A stretch of 41,277 bases of DNA from Deltaproteobacteria bacterium (GTDB lineage Bacteria; Desulfobacterota; Desulfobaccia; Desulfobaccales; 0-14-0-80-60-11). Shown here piece after piece: positions 17,330-26,961 of this stretch. The position numbers were made by a program, and so were the translations under genes. The stretch is from positions 1 through 41,277 of the forward strand of contig JAKAKP010000166.1 in assembly GCA_021813445.1 (NCBI GenBank). Direction: 5' to 3'. A model generated the notes under the pieces. The model saw nothing but the letters and a program-made list of their open reading frames with translations. It searched no databases and was not told the DNA's origin. Position 1 is the stretch's first letter. Each line of letters begins with the position of its first letter.

Positions 17330-18364
17330 TTAACTTTTCCTGGCGCGCAGGGTTAGCATTAACGAACCCGCGGCTATTAAGAAAAGGGCTATTTCTATTC
17401 CATGAATTCTGATAAATGCGTATATGTAAAGCCAGGCGATGTATCCTAAGCGATCCAGCCATTCATAATCGGGAGAAGGAAGTTTTTGCACCTGAATTGT
17501 GGCTGTACCATCTTTTGCCTGCACTTTTAGGTAATGATAAAAAAAGTGACTGGGGTCGGTCCCATATAATTCTGCCCCGGCACCTCCAGTGATTGTATAG
17601 GGAATTCCTTGCCATTGTCCGCTGAAATAGCCGTGAATGTGAGAGGCGAAGATATGGGTAACGTGGTATTTCTTAAAAAGTAATGCCAACCTATGGGCTT
17701 CGCGCTCCGGCAGGCAGTGCTTATACATGCCGCCTCTGGGATCAAAAAGCGGTACATGCATGAAGATGAATCGGGTACCGAAATGCTGGGATTTTATCAA
17801 TTCTTCCTCGAGCCACCGGCTTTGCCAGAAATCAAGTCCAATTTCATTGGCGTCGTCTAGAACGATAAAGTAGTTATTGCCGATCTGGAAAGAATAATAG
17901 AAGGGGCCGAAAATGTCATAATAAAGACCACGCCCATTTTCTTTGAGTTCGTGATTGCCGATGGCAGTTAAAAGAGGCAGGCGCAGATTACGGCGCACCT
18001 GGTTAAAGAAATAACGGTATTTTTCTTTTTCTCCGTCATAGACGAGGTCGCCAAGATCAAGAGCAAAATCCATATCGGGGTCTTGCTCTACATGTTTTAG
18101 TAATTTTTCAAAAGTAGCAAAGCTGTTCTTATTGTCTCCGAAAACTGCAAAGGAAAGTTCATCAGGTTGATTTACCTTGATTTTTTTCAGGTTGGTTGCA
18201 ATCCAGTCATGGGCTGGAACGGGGGCAAAGTGGTCATACCCTTCAATAGCCACCAATAGCACAACACAAAGGACAAACAGCCCTATCCTGAGTGGCTGCC
18301 TTTTCAATTCGCTCTTTATTGCCTGGATAAAAGGCCTCACCTGGGAAAAGATTTTCTTATACAT
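17330..18364 (-). CDS. Membrane-anchored calcineurin-like metallophosphatase
   Basis: A 344-residue phosphoesterase, the only minus-strand gene. It has an N-terminal membrane helix (about 26-44) and then the metallophosphatase motifs in order: FAVFGDNK (GD-x), LDLGDLVYDG, IGNHE, an H in IFMHVPL and SHIHGY. These are the ligands of the two-metal site. A C-terminal helix (about 312-335) follows, so the catalytic domain probably faces the periplasm. Base composition is more AT-rich than the pumps. It converges on the RND gene and diverges from the second two-component operon, sharing a 137-bp intergenic region. The substrate is unknown, possibly a lipid pyrophosphate or nucleotide in the envelope. 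Confidence 0.87.
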   Translation of the reverse strand: MYKKIFSQVRPFIQAIKSELKRQPLRIGLFVLCVVLLVAIEGYDHFAPVPAHDWIATNLKKIKVNQPDELSFAVFGDNKNSFATFEKLLKHVEQDPDMDFALDLGDLVYDGEKEKYRYFFNQVRRNLRLPLLTAIGNHELKENGRGLYYDIFGPFYYSFQIGNNYFIVLDDANEIGLDFWQSRWLEEELIKSQHFGTRFIFMHVPLFDPRGGMYKHCLPEREAHRLALLFKKYHVTHIFASHIHGYFSGQWQGIPYTITGGAGAELYGTDPSHFFYHYLKVQAKDGTATIQVQKLPSPDYEWLDRLGYIAWLYIYAFIRIHGIEIALFLIAAGSLMLTLRARKS

Positions 18365-18385
18365 CGCTGGGCTGGATTTAAATTG

Positions 18386-18416
18386 CTTATAGTTCCAAAC
18401 CTTACCACAATGTCAA
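18386..18416 (-). promoter_or_regulatory. Possible promoter of the metallophosphatase
   Basis: On the minus strand, TTGACA (18411-18416) and TATAAG (18386-18391) are spaced by 19 bases, slightly long. The spacer contains GTGGTAAGGTT, close to one unit of the triple-repeat operator, so the same regulator might bind here. Only one unit is clear. Confidence 0.4.
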
Positions 18417-18501
18417 TAAAAAGACCATAATCGTGCGGATCATTACGGAGGTGACCATCCTTCGGTTATCTGCGCTTAAGGACGAAAAATGGAGATCCAC
18501 A

Positions 18502-19179
18502 ATGAAAATCCTTCTGGTCGAAGATGATACCAGGACCGCCTCTTTCATTATGAAGGGACTAAGGCAGGCCGGTTTTGTGGTGGATTGTGCCGGCGATGGC
18601 GCGGAAGGGCTCAACTTGGCTTCGACTGAGTCCTACGATGCCGCGATAATCGATATCATGCTGCCGCGTTTGGATGGGCTGTCGTTGGTGGAGGAACTTC
18701 GCAAGAAGAATATTACGACTCCTGTCATAATTCTTAGCGCCAAGAGTTCGGTGGATGATCGTGTCAAAGGTATTCAGGCGGGGGGAGACGACTACCTGAT
18801 TAAGCCCTTTGCCTTCTCGGAACTCCTGGTGCGCATACAGGCCCTGATCCGCCGGGCCACCTCCGTTTCAGAGCCGACCACTTTGACCATTGCGGACCTT
18901 TCCATTGACATTAGAAAGCGTAAGGTGCATCGGGCTGGAAAAGAAATCCCCCTGCAACCCCTGGAGTTCGCCCTGCTGGAGTATCTGATGCGCAATGCCG
19001 GCCGGGTCGTTTCCAAGACCATGATTATGGAGCACGTCTGGGATTATAACTTCGATCCCCAGACCAACATCGTAGAAGCCCGGATTTGCCGTTTAAGAGA
19101 CAAGATCGATCGTTCCTCCAATCCCAAGTTGATCCATACCTTGCGGGGCGTCGGCTATGTACTCGAAGAGCAAAAGTAA
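18502..19179 (+). CDS. OmpR/CusR-family response regulator (pair 2)
   Basis: A 225-residue regulator. The receiver has E7, D8, D9, phospho-acceptor D51 (IIDIMLPRLDG), a Ser and KPF. The winged helix has WDYNFDPQTNIVEA and ends RGVGYVLEE. The frame continues upstream to a GTG at 18433, but the ATG at 18502, after GGAGA, aligns with the first regulator's start, so I chose it. It is a paralogue of the regulator at 2555: residue numbering is identical through the receiver and the recognition helices differ mainly at VDVLV versus VEARI. Codon use is somewhat more AT-rich. Its likely target is the operator between its kinase gene and the PAP2 gene. Confidence 0.93.
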   Translation: MKILLVEDDTRTASFIMKGLRQAGFVVDCAGDGAEGLNLASTESYDAAIIDIMLPRLDGLSLVEELRKKNITTPVIILSAKSSVDDRVKGIQAGGDDYLIKPFAFSELLVRIQALIRRATSVSEPTTLTIADLSIDIRKRKVHRAGKEIPLQPLEFALLEYLMRNAGRVVSKTMIMEHVWDYNFDPQTNIVEARICRLRDKIDRSSNPKLIHTLRGVGYVLEEQK

Positions 19180-20557
19180 AATTTTCGCCACAGTCAAGTT
19201 TCGGCTGACGGTGATGCTCACGGGTCTGTTTTCCGGACTCTCGCTAATAGTTTTCCTGATGGTATATCTCACGTTGACTTCTAGCCTGCAGCAAAGAATA
19301 GATACAAACCTGCTTGATAGCACCAGGGAATTTGACGCACTCTATCGAACCCACGGCGTCGATGCTCTTAGGGCTGAATTCAAACGGGAGTCGGAGGCGC
19401 GTGGCATAGAAAGGGCCTTTTTCTTATTGGCGTCGCCCAGCCATGAAGTGCTTGCCACCTCCAACTTGGCTGCCTGGGGCAATTTGGCGGTTCCTCTTTC
19501 CATGATGTCTCCGGACGAGAAAATAGGGTTCAGAACCATGGCGGTTCCCGGACATCGACATAAGGTGCGCATAGCCTTAAGAAAACTCGATGATGGCAAT
19601 ACTTTGGATATAGGATATTCTCTCCAGGACAACGAAATGCTGATGAGAAGGTACCGGCAGACCTTTACTACAGCTTTTGGCATAACATTGTTGTGCGGAA
19701 GCCTTATAGGGTGGTTTGTCGCAAAACGCGCCATGTCAGGTGTTGAACGGGTTACTCAGGCAGCGACACGGATCGACCGGGGTAATATCACTCAGCAATT
19801 GCCGATGGGCCATGAAGGAGATGAAATAGACACTCTCGTCACCGCATTTAACAATATGCTTAAACGAATTCAAATGCTGGTCACCGAAGTCAAGGAAGTT
19901 ACGGACAATATTGCCCACGACTTACGCAGCCCGATAACCAGGATGCGCGGAATTGCTGAAACTACCTTGACCGGTGAGCAGCGGCTAGACGATTACCAGG
20001 ATATGGCTGCGATGGTGATTGAAGAAAGCGACCATCTCGTGGCCATCATCAATACCATGTTGGAAATTGCCAGGGTAGATACCGCGATCGAGGAATTTTC
20101 GAAACAACCTGTCGATATAACGGAGATCGTCCGTAGCGCAGGTGAATTGTTTCAGCCTTTTGCAGAAGATAAGGGCATTTGCCTGGAAACCGATGTTCCT
20201 CCGGAGCCGCTCATCGTCTATGGCGACGGGACTCGACTCCAGCGCGTCATTGCCAACCTCCTGGATAACGCCATCAAGTATTCCTCTAATGGCAAGGTCC
20301 GTCTGGTTGCGAAAGGAATTCCTTCCAAGGTACTGGTCTCAGTTATAGACTCAGGCATAGGAATATCTGATAAAGATTTACCTCACATATTTGAGCGCTT
20401 TTATCGCGGGGACCAAAGCCGTTCCACCCTGGGAAATGGCCTGGGCCTAAGTCTCGCCCATGCTTATGTTCATGCCCATGGAGGAGATATCTCTGTTGAA
20501 AGTTCCCTGGGAACGGGAAGCATTTTTACCGTTTCTTTGCCCCACGACCGGCATTGA
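19157..20557 (+). CDS. Sensor histidine kinase (pair 2)
   Basis: A 466-residue membrane kinase with helix 1 (about 14-38), a periplasmic sensor of about 130 residues, helix 2 (about 170-190), a HAMP domain, phospho-acceptor His254 in NIAHDLRSPITRMRG, and an ATPase domain with LDNAIKYS, DSGIGI and GLGLSLAHAYV. The gene starts inside the regulator gene (23-base overlap). The sensor region is unlike that of the first kinase, so the two systems probably sense different signals. It is followed by an operator and the PAP2 gene, an arrangement reminiscent of envelope or cationic-peptide response systems. Confidence 0.92.
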   Translation: MYSKSKSKIFATVKFRLTVMLTGLFSGLSLIVFLMVYLTLTSSLQQRIDTNLLDSTREFDALYRTHGVDALRAEFKRESEARGIERAFFLLASPSHEVLATSNLAAWGNLAVPLSMMSPDEKIGFRTMAVPGHRHKVRIALRKLDDGNTLDIGYSLQDNEMLMRRYRQTFTTAFGITLLCGSLIGWFVAKRAMSGVERVTQAATRIDRGNITQQLPMGHEGDEIDTLVTAFNNMLKRIQMLVTEVKEVTDNIAHDLRSPITRMRGIAETTLTGEQRLDDYQDMAAMVIEESDHLVAIINTMLEIARVDTAIEEFSKQPVDITEIVRSAGELFQPFAEDKGICLETDVPPEPLIVYGDGTRLQRVIANLLDNAIKYSSNGKVRLVAKGIPSKVLVSVIDSGIGISDKDLPHIFERFYRGDQSRSTLGNGLGLSLAHAYVHAHGGDISVESSLGTGSIFTVSLPHDRH

Positions 20558-20588
20558 TTGTTAGCCCACTCCCCCCTAACATTACCAA

Positions 20589-20634
20589 AAGGTAATCTTT
20601 CGGTCATCTTCCGGTAAGCTATTCCGTTTATACT
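20589..20634 (+). promoter_or_regulatory. Triple 11-bp operator with -10 box (site C)
   Basis: This is the cleanest copy: units at 20589-20599, 20600-20610 and 20611-20621 follow nnGGTAATCTT closely. TATACT at 20629-20634 begins 8 bases after the last unit ends, the same spacing as site B. ATTACC just upstream (20581-20586) also makes a palindrome with GGTAAT. It drives the PAP2 gene. Confidence 0.7.
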
Positions 20635-20680
20635 GGTTACGCTTTAATCTATTTCGGCGATATGATCAGGGGAACACTAA

Positions 20681-21283
20681 ATGGTGAAACTCGAATCGCT
20701 TAATCGCGCCTTTTTCTTGAAAATCAACGCTGGTCCTGCCGTTCCGGCTTGGATTGTCGATGGAGCCACGCTCATTGCCAACTATTTGATCTACATGATA
20801 CCCATTCTTCTTCTTGGCATGTGGTTATGGGGTGACGAACCGAGGCGCAGCTTGGCCCTCAAGGCGTGTCTGGTCTCCTTACTTGCCGTCGGCTTTAATC
20901 AAATTATCGGGCTTGCATGGCAACATCCGCGGCCTTTTATGCTCGGGCTCGGGCATACCTATCTGACGCATGCGCCAGATTCATCTTTCCCTAGCGACCA
21001 CGTGACCATTTTTGCAGGCATCGGTCTGAGCCTGTTGTTTAGTGGTGCGGCGAGGCTTGCATTCCTTTTTTTAACAGCAGGAGCAGCGGTCGCATGGGCG
21101 CGTGTTTTCCTTGGCGTTCATTTTCCGCTGGATATGCTTGGAGCCGTTGGCATAGCCTGCGGCGCGTTTGCTGTCGTTATGCCCATATGGTCGAAGACTG
21201 GAAGTACTATGACTCGACTTTCCGAACAGCTCTATCGCAAGGTTCTGGCAAGACTGATTTCGTCTGGATGGATACGATATTAG
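20681..21283 (+). CDS. PAP2-family phosphatase, BcrC/YbjG-like
   Basis: A 200-residue membrane phosphatase with about five helices. Motif 1 region: NQIIGLAWQHPRPF, where the classical Lys position is Gly. Motif 2: SSFPSDH. Motif 3: ARVFLGVHFPLDM, containing the catalytic His and Asp. This pattern resembles undecaprenyl-pyrophosphate phosphatases (BcrC/YbjG), which recycle the peptidoglycan lipid carrier on the periplasmic side. Hydrolysis of another lipid pyrophosphate is possible. AGGGGA precedes the ATG. It is the sole gene behind operator site C and directly follows the second two-component operon, so it is likely its target. Confidence 0.88.
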   Translation: MVKLESLNRAFFLKINAGPAVPAWIVDGATLIANYLIYMIPILLLGMWLWGDEPRRSLALKACLVSLLAVGFNQIIGLAWQHPRPFMLGLGHTYLTHAPDSSFPSDHVTIFAGIGLSLLFSGAARLAFLFLTAGAAVAWARVFLGVHFPLDMLGAVGIACGAFAVVMPIWSKTGSTMTRLSEQLYRKVLARLISSGWIRY

Positions 21284-21345
21284 ACAGCGAGCAGGGTTAA
21301 GCAGAGAGATACACTGTGGTGTTTGTTGGCGGCAGGAAAGACTTC

Positions 21346-22758
21346 ATGCGACACATGGCTATCTTCACCCTGACAGTTACTCTGGCCCTTTTTGCGGGCT
21401 GCGCTTCTTTCCATTCCCGGCCCTTGTCGCCGACGCAATCCGCCGCCGCCCTGGAAAGCCGCCGGCTGGATAACGTTAAGCTCAAGGAATTCATCGAAAC
21501 CAACCTGAAATGCAAACTCACTACCTGGCCACTCCGCTCCTGGGATTTCCCCATGCTCACCCTGGCCGCCCTCTATTATCACCCAGACCTGGATTTGGCC
21601 CGGGCCAAGTGGCGGGTGGCCGAAGCCGGCAAGATCACCGCCGGCCAGCGTCCGAACCCGAGTCTCTCTATGCGACCCGGATTCATCGGCAACCCGGGTA
21701 TGAGCAACCCTTTGCTTTTTGGGATAGTCCCAAGTATCCCCATTGAGACCGCGGGCAAACGCGGCTACCGCCTGGCCCGGGCCGGGCACCTGGCCGAGGC
21801 GGCCTCCCTGGATATCGCCACGGCCGCTTGGCAGGTGCGAAGTCGCCTACGGACGGGTCTCCTGAACCTTGACCTGAGCCGGGAAAGCGCCGCGCGGCTG
21901 AAGCGGCAAATGGCGGTGCAGGAAGACCTGGTCCAGGCATTGGCGGCGCGGCTGGCGCAGGGGGAGATTCCCAGGCCGGAGCTCACCCAGGCGCAGATTT
22001 TCCTGGACCAGACCCGTCTGTTGCTCCAGGAAGCAGAAAGGCAAACAGCCGAGAATCGCGTGCGGCTGGCCGCGGCCCTGGGTCTACCGGAGACCGCCCT
22101 GCGACAGGTGGTGATTTCGTATGCCTTCTTGCAACGGCTTCCCCGCAGGGCCCTATCGCCGGAATTGAGGCGGCAGGCCCTGCTGAGCCGGCCGGATATC
22201 CTGGCCGCCCTGGCGAACTATGAAGCAACTCAGTCCGCCCTGCAACTGGAGATCGCCAAACAATACCCTGACCTGCACCTGGGGCCAGGCTACAGCTTCG
22301 ACGACTCCGAGAATAAATGGACTTTTCGCATATCTTTGACGCTGCCGGTGCTGAACCAAAACCAAGGCCCCATCGCCGAGGCCCAGGCGCGGCGGCAGGA
22401 AGCCGCCGCCCGCTTTACCGCTTTGCAAGCCAGAGTCATCGAGGAACTGGACCGAAGTCTGGCCGGCTATCTGGAGACCCTCCGGAAACTAAAGACCGCC
22501 GAAACCTTGGTGGCGGCGGAAAAGACCCAGGAGCAGGCGGCGCAGCGCGGCTTTCAGGCGGGTGAGAGCGACCGGCTGGCCCTGCTCAGCGCCCATTTGG
22601 TTTCGAACCAAGCGGCCCTGGCCCGGCTCCAGGCCTTCTACCAGGCGCAGCAGGCCCTGGGCCTCCTGGAAGATGCCGTCAAGTCGCCGCTGGGGGCATA
22701 CGCCGGACTCCCGGCGGATCTCCAAACCAACCCCCGCCATGGAGAACATCGCCCTTGA
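21346..22758 (+). CDS. TolC-family outer-membrane efflux lipoprotein (pump 2)
   Basis: A 470-residue outer-membrane duct. The frame reaches up to 21316 (GTG), but the ATG at 21346 follows AGGAAAG and starts the lipoprotein signal (LALFAGC). The two helical repeats carry [20 protein letters not shown] and [31 protein letters not shown] is typical of metal-efflux ducts. Its stop overlaps the TTG start of the adaptor gene. It is distinct in sequence from the pump 1 and pump 3 ducts. It starts only 62 bases after the PAP2 gene with no terminator seen, so it may be partly co-transcribed from site C. Confidence 0.9.
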   Translation: MRHMAIFTLTVTLALFAGCASFHSRPLSPTQSAAALESRRLDNVKLKEFIETNLKCKLTTWPLRSWDFPMLTLAALYYHPDLDLARAKWRVAEAGKITAGQRPNPSLSMRPGFIGNPGMSNPLLFGIVPSIPIETAGKRGYRLARAGHLAEAASLDIATAAWQVRSRLRTGLLNLDLSRESAARLKRQMAVQEDLVQALAARLAQGEIPRPELTQAQIFLDQTRLLLQEAERQTAENRVRLAAALGLPETALRQVVISYAFLQRLPRRALSPELRRQALLSRPDILAALANYEATQSALQLEIAKQYPDLHLGPGYSFDDSENKWTFRISLTLPVLNQNQGPIAEAQARRQEAAARFTALQARVIEELDRSLAGYLETLRKLKTAETLVAAEKTQEQAAQRGFQAGESDRLALLSAHLVSNQAALARLQAFYQAQQALGLLEDAVKSPLGAYAGLPADLQTNPRHGEHRP

Positions 22759-23810
22759 AGAATCCCTGCTCCCTTCGCCCAACTGCCGCAGTGCTGCTCA
22801 TCCTCCTGGGTCTCGGCGGGCCGCCGGCCTGGAGTCTGTTTGATCAATCTGCACCCGCCGGGGCCGCCGAACCGGTCGCTGAGACGACATCTCCGGCGGC
22901 TCGGGTCATCACCCTGGAGAAAAAGGCCCAGGAAAAGGCCGGCCTGGTCACCGCACCGCTGGCCCAGGTATTTCATGCCAGGGAACTGCGGGCCTATGGC
23001 ACGGTGCAGCCGCTCCAAGGCTTGGCCGACCTGGGTCGAAGTTATGCCCAGGCCAGGGCGCAGGTGGAGAACGCCCAGGCCCGGCTTAAGGTTTCGCAAG
23101 CGGAATATACCCGCCTGAAGTCGCTTCATGCCCAGGATCAAAATGTCTCCCTCAAGGCCCTCCAGGCGGCGGAGAGCACCTGGCGGGAAGACCGGAATAA
23201 TCTGGGCGCCGCTAAGGCGGGGCAGCAGTCCCTGGAGGGCGCCGCCCGGCAACAGTGGGGCGGGGTAATCGCCCGCTGGGTTTTCCTAAACGCCCCGGCC
23301 TTGGCCAGGTTAATGAATCAAGAAGAATTTTTGGTGCAGGTTACCCTCCCCGTCGGTGAAAAGATTGCCCCGATGCCCCGGCAGATAACTATTTTACTGC
23401 CCAGCCAGAACCGGTTGGCGGCAAATCTGATCTCTCCCGCGCCGCGCACTGACACCCAAATCCAGGGGCTGAGCTTTTTCTATACTGTTTCGGGCCGGGC
23501 GGGCCAGGTGCTGGCGAGCATGAATGTGGAGGCCCGACTACCGGCCGGACCCAAGATTAAGGGCTTCCTGATTCCGGCCGCCGCGGTGGTCTGGCAGAAT
23601 GGCCAGGCCGTGGTCTTTGCGCAAACCGGCCCGGAAAGTTTTGCGGCCCGGCCGGTGGCCACCGACACCTTGTTGCCTGACGGTTACTTCGTGACCACCG
23701 GCTTCACGGCCGGAGAGCGCCTGGTAGTCCAGGGGGCGCAGGCCTTGCTGTCCGAGGCCTCGGTTTCCCGGACCAAGGCCGGTCAGGGCAAAGAAGAAGA
23801 CGAAGATTAA
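22755..23810 (+). CDS. RND periplasmic adaptor, apparently lacking the lipoyl domain (pump 2)
   Basis: A 351-residue adaptor starting with TTG (overlapping the duct stop). The signal peptide is hydrophobic (about 10-27). After the first strand ([11 protein letters not shown]) the sequence enters the coiled-coil ([20 protein letters not shown]) after only about eight residues, without the usual lipoyl half (A-x-G-x-V, G-D-x-V-x-x-G). After the hairpin only a short WGGVIARWV remnant precedes the beta-barrel ([13 protein letters not shown]). The membrane-proximal domain ([18 protein letters not shown]) and an acidic tail follow. It is therefore shorter in the barrel-sandwich than the other two adaptors here. 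No frameshift is visible, so this is probably a family trait. It should still couple duct and RND pump. Confidence 0.88.
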   Translation: MKNPCSLRPTAAVLLILLGLGGPPAWSLFDQSAPAGAAEPVAETTSPAARVITLEKKAQEKAGLVTAPLAQVFHARELRAYGTVQPLQGLADLGRSYAQARAQVENAQARLKVSQAEYTRLKSLHAQDQNVSLKALQAAESTWREDRNNLGAAKAGQQSLEGAARQQWGGVIARWVFLNAPALARLMNQEEFLVQVTLPVGEKIAPMPRQITILLPSQNRLAANLISPAPRTDTQIQGLSFFYTVSGRAGQVLASMNVEARLPAGPKIKGFLIPAAAVVWQNGQAVVFAQTGPESFAARPVATDTLLPDGYFVTTGFTAGERLVVQGAQALLSEASVSRTKAGQGKEEDED

Positions 23811-26800
23811 TGGGAAACGGTATGGGAACCGCGGAATCCGGGCTGCTGACTGCGATTATCCGCTTTGCCCTGCGGCGCCGCGGCGCCGTCCTCGCTTTGG
23901 CCATGATCGTCATGGCCTACGGGCTCTATACCCTCAGCCGCACTCAGTACGACGTCTTTCCCGAATTTGCTTCGCCCCAAGTTGCGATTCGCACCGAAGC
24001 CCCCGGGCTGTCCCCCGAACAGGTGGAGACGCTGGTCACCCGGCCCATTGAAAGCGCGGTCATCGGCACCGGGGGCATCACTTCTTTGCTGTCGAGTTCC
24101 ATCCAGGGGCTGTCGGCCATTAAGGTCAATTTTTCTCCGAACATCGATGTCTACCGGGCGCGGCAATTGGTGGCGGAGCGGCTGGTGTCGCTGCCGGGCA
24201 AGCTGCCCCTGGAGGCCAAACCCCCGGTGCTGACTCCCCTGACTTCATCCACGGGGACGGTGATGGTGCTGGGGCTGACTTCGGCCAGCCGCTCCTTAAT
24301 GGAAGTGCGGTCTACCGCCCGCTGGCTGGTGAAGCCCCGCCTGTTGGCGGTTCCCGGAGTCGCCGGCGTGCTGAGTTTCGGGGAAGGGGTTAAACAATTC
24401 CAGATTCAGGTGAGCCCAGAACGTTTAGTGAAGCATCACCTGGGCTTAACCGAGGTGCTGGCCGCGGCCCGCCGAGCCACCGGCGTTCGCGGAGCGGGCT
24501 TCATCGAGACCGCCAACCAGCGCCTGGTGCTGCAAACCGAAGGCCAGGCCTTGACCCCAGCCCAACTGGCCAACGTCGTCCTGGTTCACCGGGCCGGCGC
24601 CAGTGTAAGGCTGGGAGACGTAGCCACGGTGACCGCCGCCCAGGAACCTCCCATCGGGGTGGGCTTGATCAATGGACAGCCCAGCATCGTCTTGGTGGTG
24701 AACACCCAATACGGGGCCAGCACCCTGGAGGTGACGCACCGGTTGGACCAGGCGCTCCGGGAACTGCGCCCCGATTTAGAGCGGGAAGGCCTCGCCTTGC
24801 ACCCGAATCTCTTCCGCCCGGCGAACTTTATTCACGCCGCCATTCATAACGTCCTGTCGGCCCTGGCCATCGGGGCAGTGCTGGTGGTTATCGTGCTGTT
24901 TTTGTTCCTGTTTAATTTCCGGACCGCCGCCATTTCCTGCACCGCCATCCCGCTCTCGCTGCTGGCCGGGATCATCGCCATGGAGCGCCTCGGTTTCAGC
25001 CTCAACACCATGACCCTGGGGGGCCTGGCCATCGCCATCGGGGAGATCGTGGATGACGCGGTGATCGACGTGGAAAACATTTTCCGGCGTTTGCGGGAAA
25101 ACCGCGGCCTGACAAATCCCCGGCCGGTTTTGCAGGTCATCCTGGCTGCTTCCCTGGAAGTCCGGGCTGCTGTAGTCTTTGCCACCCTGGCGGTTATCCT
25201 GGTCTTTTTCCCCATCTTAACCCTATCGGGGGTGGCGGGCCGGCTTTTCTCACCACTGGGGGCGGCTTATATCCTGGCGGTGCTGGCGTCGCTTCTAGTT
25301 GCCCTCACAGTTACCCCGGCCTTATGTCTGTTCTTTTTGGAGCGCGGTGAGTTGCCGCCCCAGGACCCGCCGGTGGTGCACCGGTTGAAAAGCGGATACG
25401 CCCACTTGCTGGGACGGGTTGAGCGACATCCCCGCCTGGTGACCCTGGGCGTTATCATGCTCATGGGAGGCGCCCTGGCCGCCTTGCCTTTTCTACGGGG
25501 CAGTTTTCTGCCCGAGTTCCGGGAGGGTCATATTATTGTCCATATGGTCATGGTCCCCGGCACCTCCCTGGAGGAGTCTTTGCGTCTGGGGGGCCGGGTG
25601 ACCCGGGAGCTGCTCAAACTTCCCTATGTGCAGAGCGTAGCCCAGAAAGCCGGGAGAGCCGAGGCGGGCGGCGAAGCCCGGGGCCCCAATGCTAGTGAAA
25701 TCGAGGTGAATCTCAAACCCGGCCGGCAACCGGCAGCGGCCGAGGCCGATATCCGCCGGGTGCTTGACCAAATCCCGGGAGCTTCTTTCACTGTCAACAC
25801 CTTCCTGACGGAGCGCCTGGAGGAGACCATTTCCGGTTACGGGGCCGCGGTGGTTATCAATATCTTCGGCAACGACCTGGATGTCCTGGACCAAAAGGGT
25901 CAGGAGATCGCCGCGGTGCTGCAAAAGATCCCCGGGGCGGCGGATATCCAGGTGCAATCCCGGACCGGCGCCCCTCAAGTCGCCATCCGGCTTAAGAAAG
26001 CGGCGCTACTGCGCTGGGGGCTGGACCCGGTGAGCGTTTTAGACGCCGTGCATACTGCCTATCAAGGAAGCCTCGTGGGCCAGATTTACCAAGGCGAGCG
26101 TGTCTTCGATACCACGGTGATTCTGCCCCCCCGGGAGCGGCAGACGGTGGCAGCCATTGGCCAATTGCCGGTGCGTAGTCCCAGCGGGACTTATCTGCCT
26201 CTGAAGGAGTTGGCCACCATCCAGGCCACATCCGGCCGTTTCGCCGTTCTGCATCAAGGCGGTCGGCGGGTCCAGACCGTAACCTGCAATGTCAGCGGCC
26301 GCAACAGCAACACTTTTGTGGCCGAGGCCAGGAGGCGTATCCTTTCGCAAGTTTCTTTTCCGGCGGGCGCCTACGTGGAATTTACCGGCACCGCCGCGGC
26401 CCAGGCCCGGGCCCAACGAGACCTGCTCTTCCACGCCCTTTTGGCTGCCGTGGGCATTGTGTTACTTGTCTCCGCCATCGCCGGCCATTGGCGCAATGTC
26501 TTGCTGCTCCTGGTCAATCTGCCCTTTGCCCTGGCCGGCGGAGTCTTGGCGGTTCTGCTGACCGGCCGCACCATGTCCCTGGGCTCCCTGGTGGGCTTTG
26601 TCACCGTCTTTGGCATTACCCTGCGCAATGCCATCATGATGCTGTCCCACTATCAACACCTGGTGGCCGTGGAAGGGGTGGACTGGGGGTCGGAAGCGGC
26701 CATCAGGGGAGCCTCGGAGCGGCTGGCGCCCATCCTGATGACCGCTTTGGTCACCGCCTTGGGATTGCTGCCCCTGGCTCTGGGCAGCCGGACGCCGGGG

Positions 26801-26932
26801 CAAGAGATTGTGGGGTCCCTGGCCATCGTGGTGTTGGGTGGCATCGTGACCTCGACGGCACTCAATCTTTTGGTCCTGCCAACCCTGGCCCTCCGATTTG
26901 GCAGGTTTGGAGATATAGGGAATTCACCATGA
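23810..26932 (+). CDS. RND efflux transporter, heavy-metal type (pump 2)
   Basis: A 1040-residue inner-membrane pump. The N-terminus SRTQYDVFPEFASPQV and the helix-4 motif GEIVDDAVIDVENIFRRL place it in the CusA/CzcA-like heavy-metal branch, in a subtype with two Asp residues. The second loop begins GSFLPEFREGHIIVH and contains GPNASEIEVNLKP. Its ATG overlaps the adaptor stop (TAATG). It probably exports a metal ion from periplasm or cytoplasm, with the ion not determined. A second ATG at 23822 is possible. Its C-terminus runs close to the next promoter. Confidence 0.92.
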   Translation: MGNGMGTAESGLLTAIIRFALRRRGAVLALAMIVMAYGLYTLSRTQYDVFPEFASPQVAIRTEAPGLSPEQVETLVTRPIESAVIGTGGITSLLSSSIQGLSAIKVNFSPNIDVYRARQLVAERLVSLPGKLPLEAKPPVLTPLTSSTGTVMVLGLTSASRSLMEVRSTARWLVKPRLLAVPGVAGVLSFGEGVKQFQIQVSPERLVKHHLGLTEVLAAARRATGVRGAGFIETANQRLVLQTEGQALTPAQLANVVLVHRAGASVRLGDVATVTAAQEPPIGVGLINGQPSIVLVVNTQYGASTLEVTHRLDQALRELRPDLEREGLALHPNLFRPANFIHAAIHNVLSALAIGAVLVVIVLFLFLFNFRTAAISCTAIPLSLLAGIIAMERLGFSLNTMTLGGLAIAIGEIVDDAVIDVENIFRRLRENRGLTNPRPVLQVILAASLEVRAAVVFATLAVILVFFPILTLSGVAGRLFSPLGAAYILAVLASLLVALTVTPALCLFFLERGELPPQDPPVVHRLKSGYAHLLGRVERHPRLVTLGVIMLMGGALAALPFLRGSFLPEFREGHIIVHMVMVPGTSLEESLRLGGRVTRELLKLPYVQSVAQKAGRAEAGGEARGPNASEIEVNLKPGRQPAAAEADIRRVLDQIPGASFTVNTFLTERLEETISGYGAAVVINIFGNDLDVLDQKGQEIAAVLQKIPGAADIQVQSRTGAPQVAIRLKKAALLRWGLDPVSVLDAVHTAYQGSLVGQIYQGERVFDTTVILPPRERQTVAAIGQLPVRSPSGTYLPLKELATIQATSGRFAVLHQGGRRVQTVTCNVSGRNSNTFVAEARRRILSQVSFPAGAYVEFTGTAAAQARAQRDLLFHALLAAVGIVLLVSAIAGHWRNVLLLLVNLPFALAGGVLAVLLTGRTMSLGSLVGFVTVFGITLRNAIMMLSHYQHLVAVEGVDWGSEAAIRGASERLAPILMTALVTALGLLPLALGSRTPGQEIVGSLAIVVLGGIVTSTALNLLVLPTLALRFGRFGDIGNSP

Positions 26933-26961
26933 AAAGAACGTTGATCCCTTTGAGCACTTGA

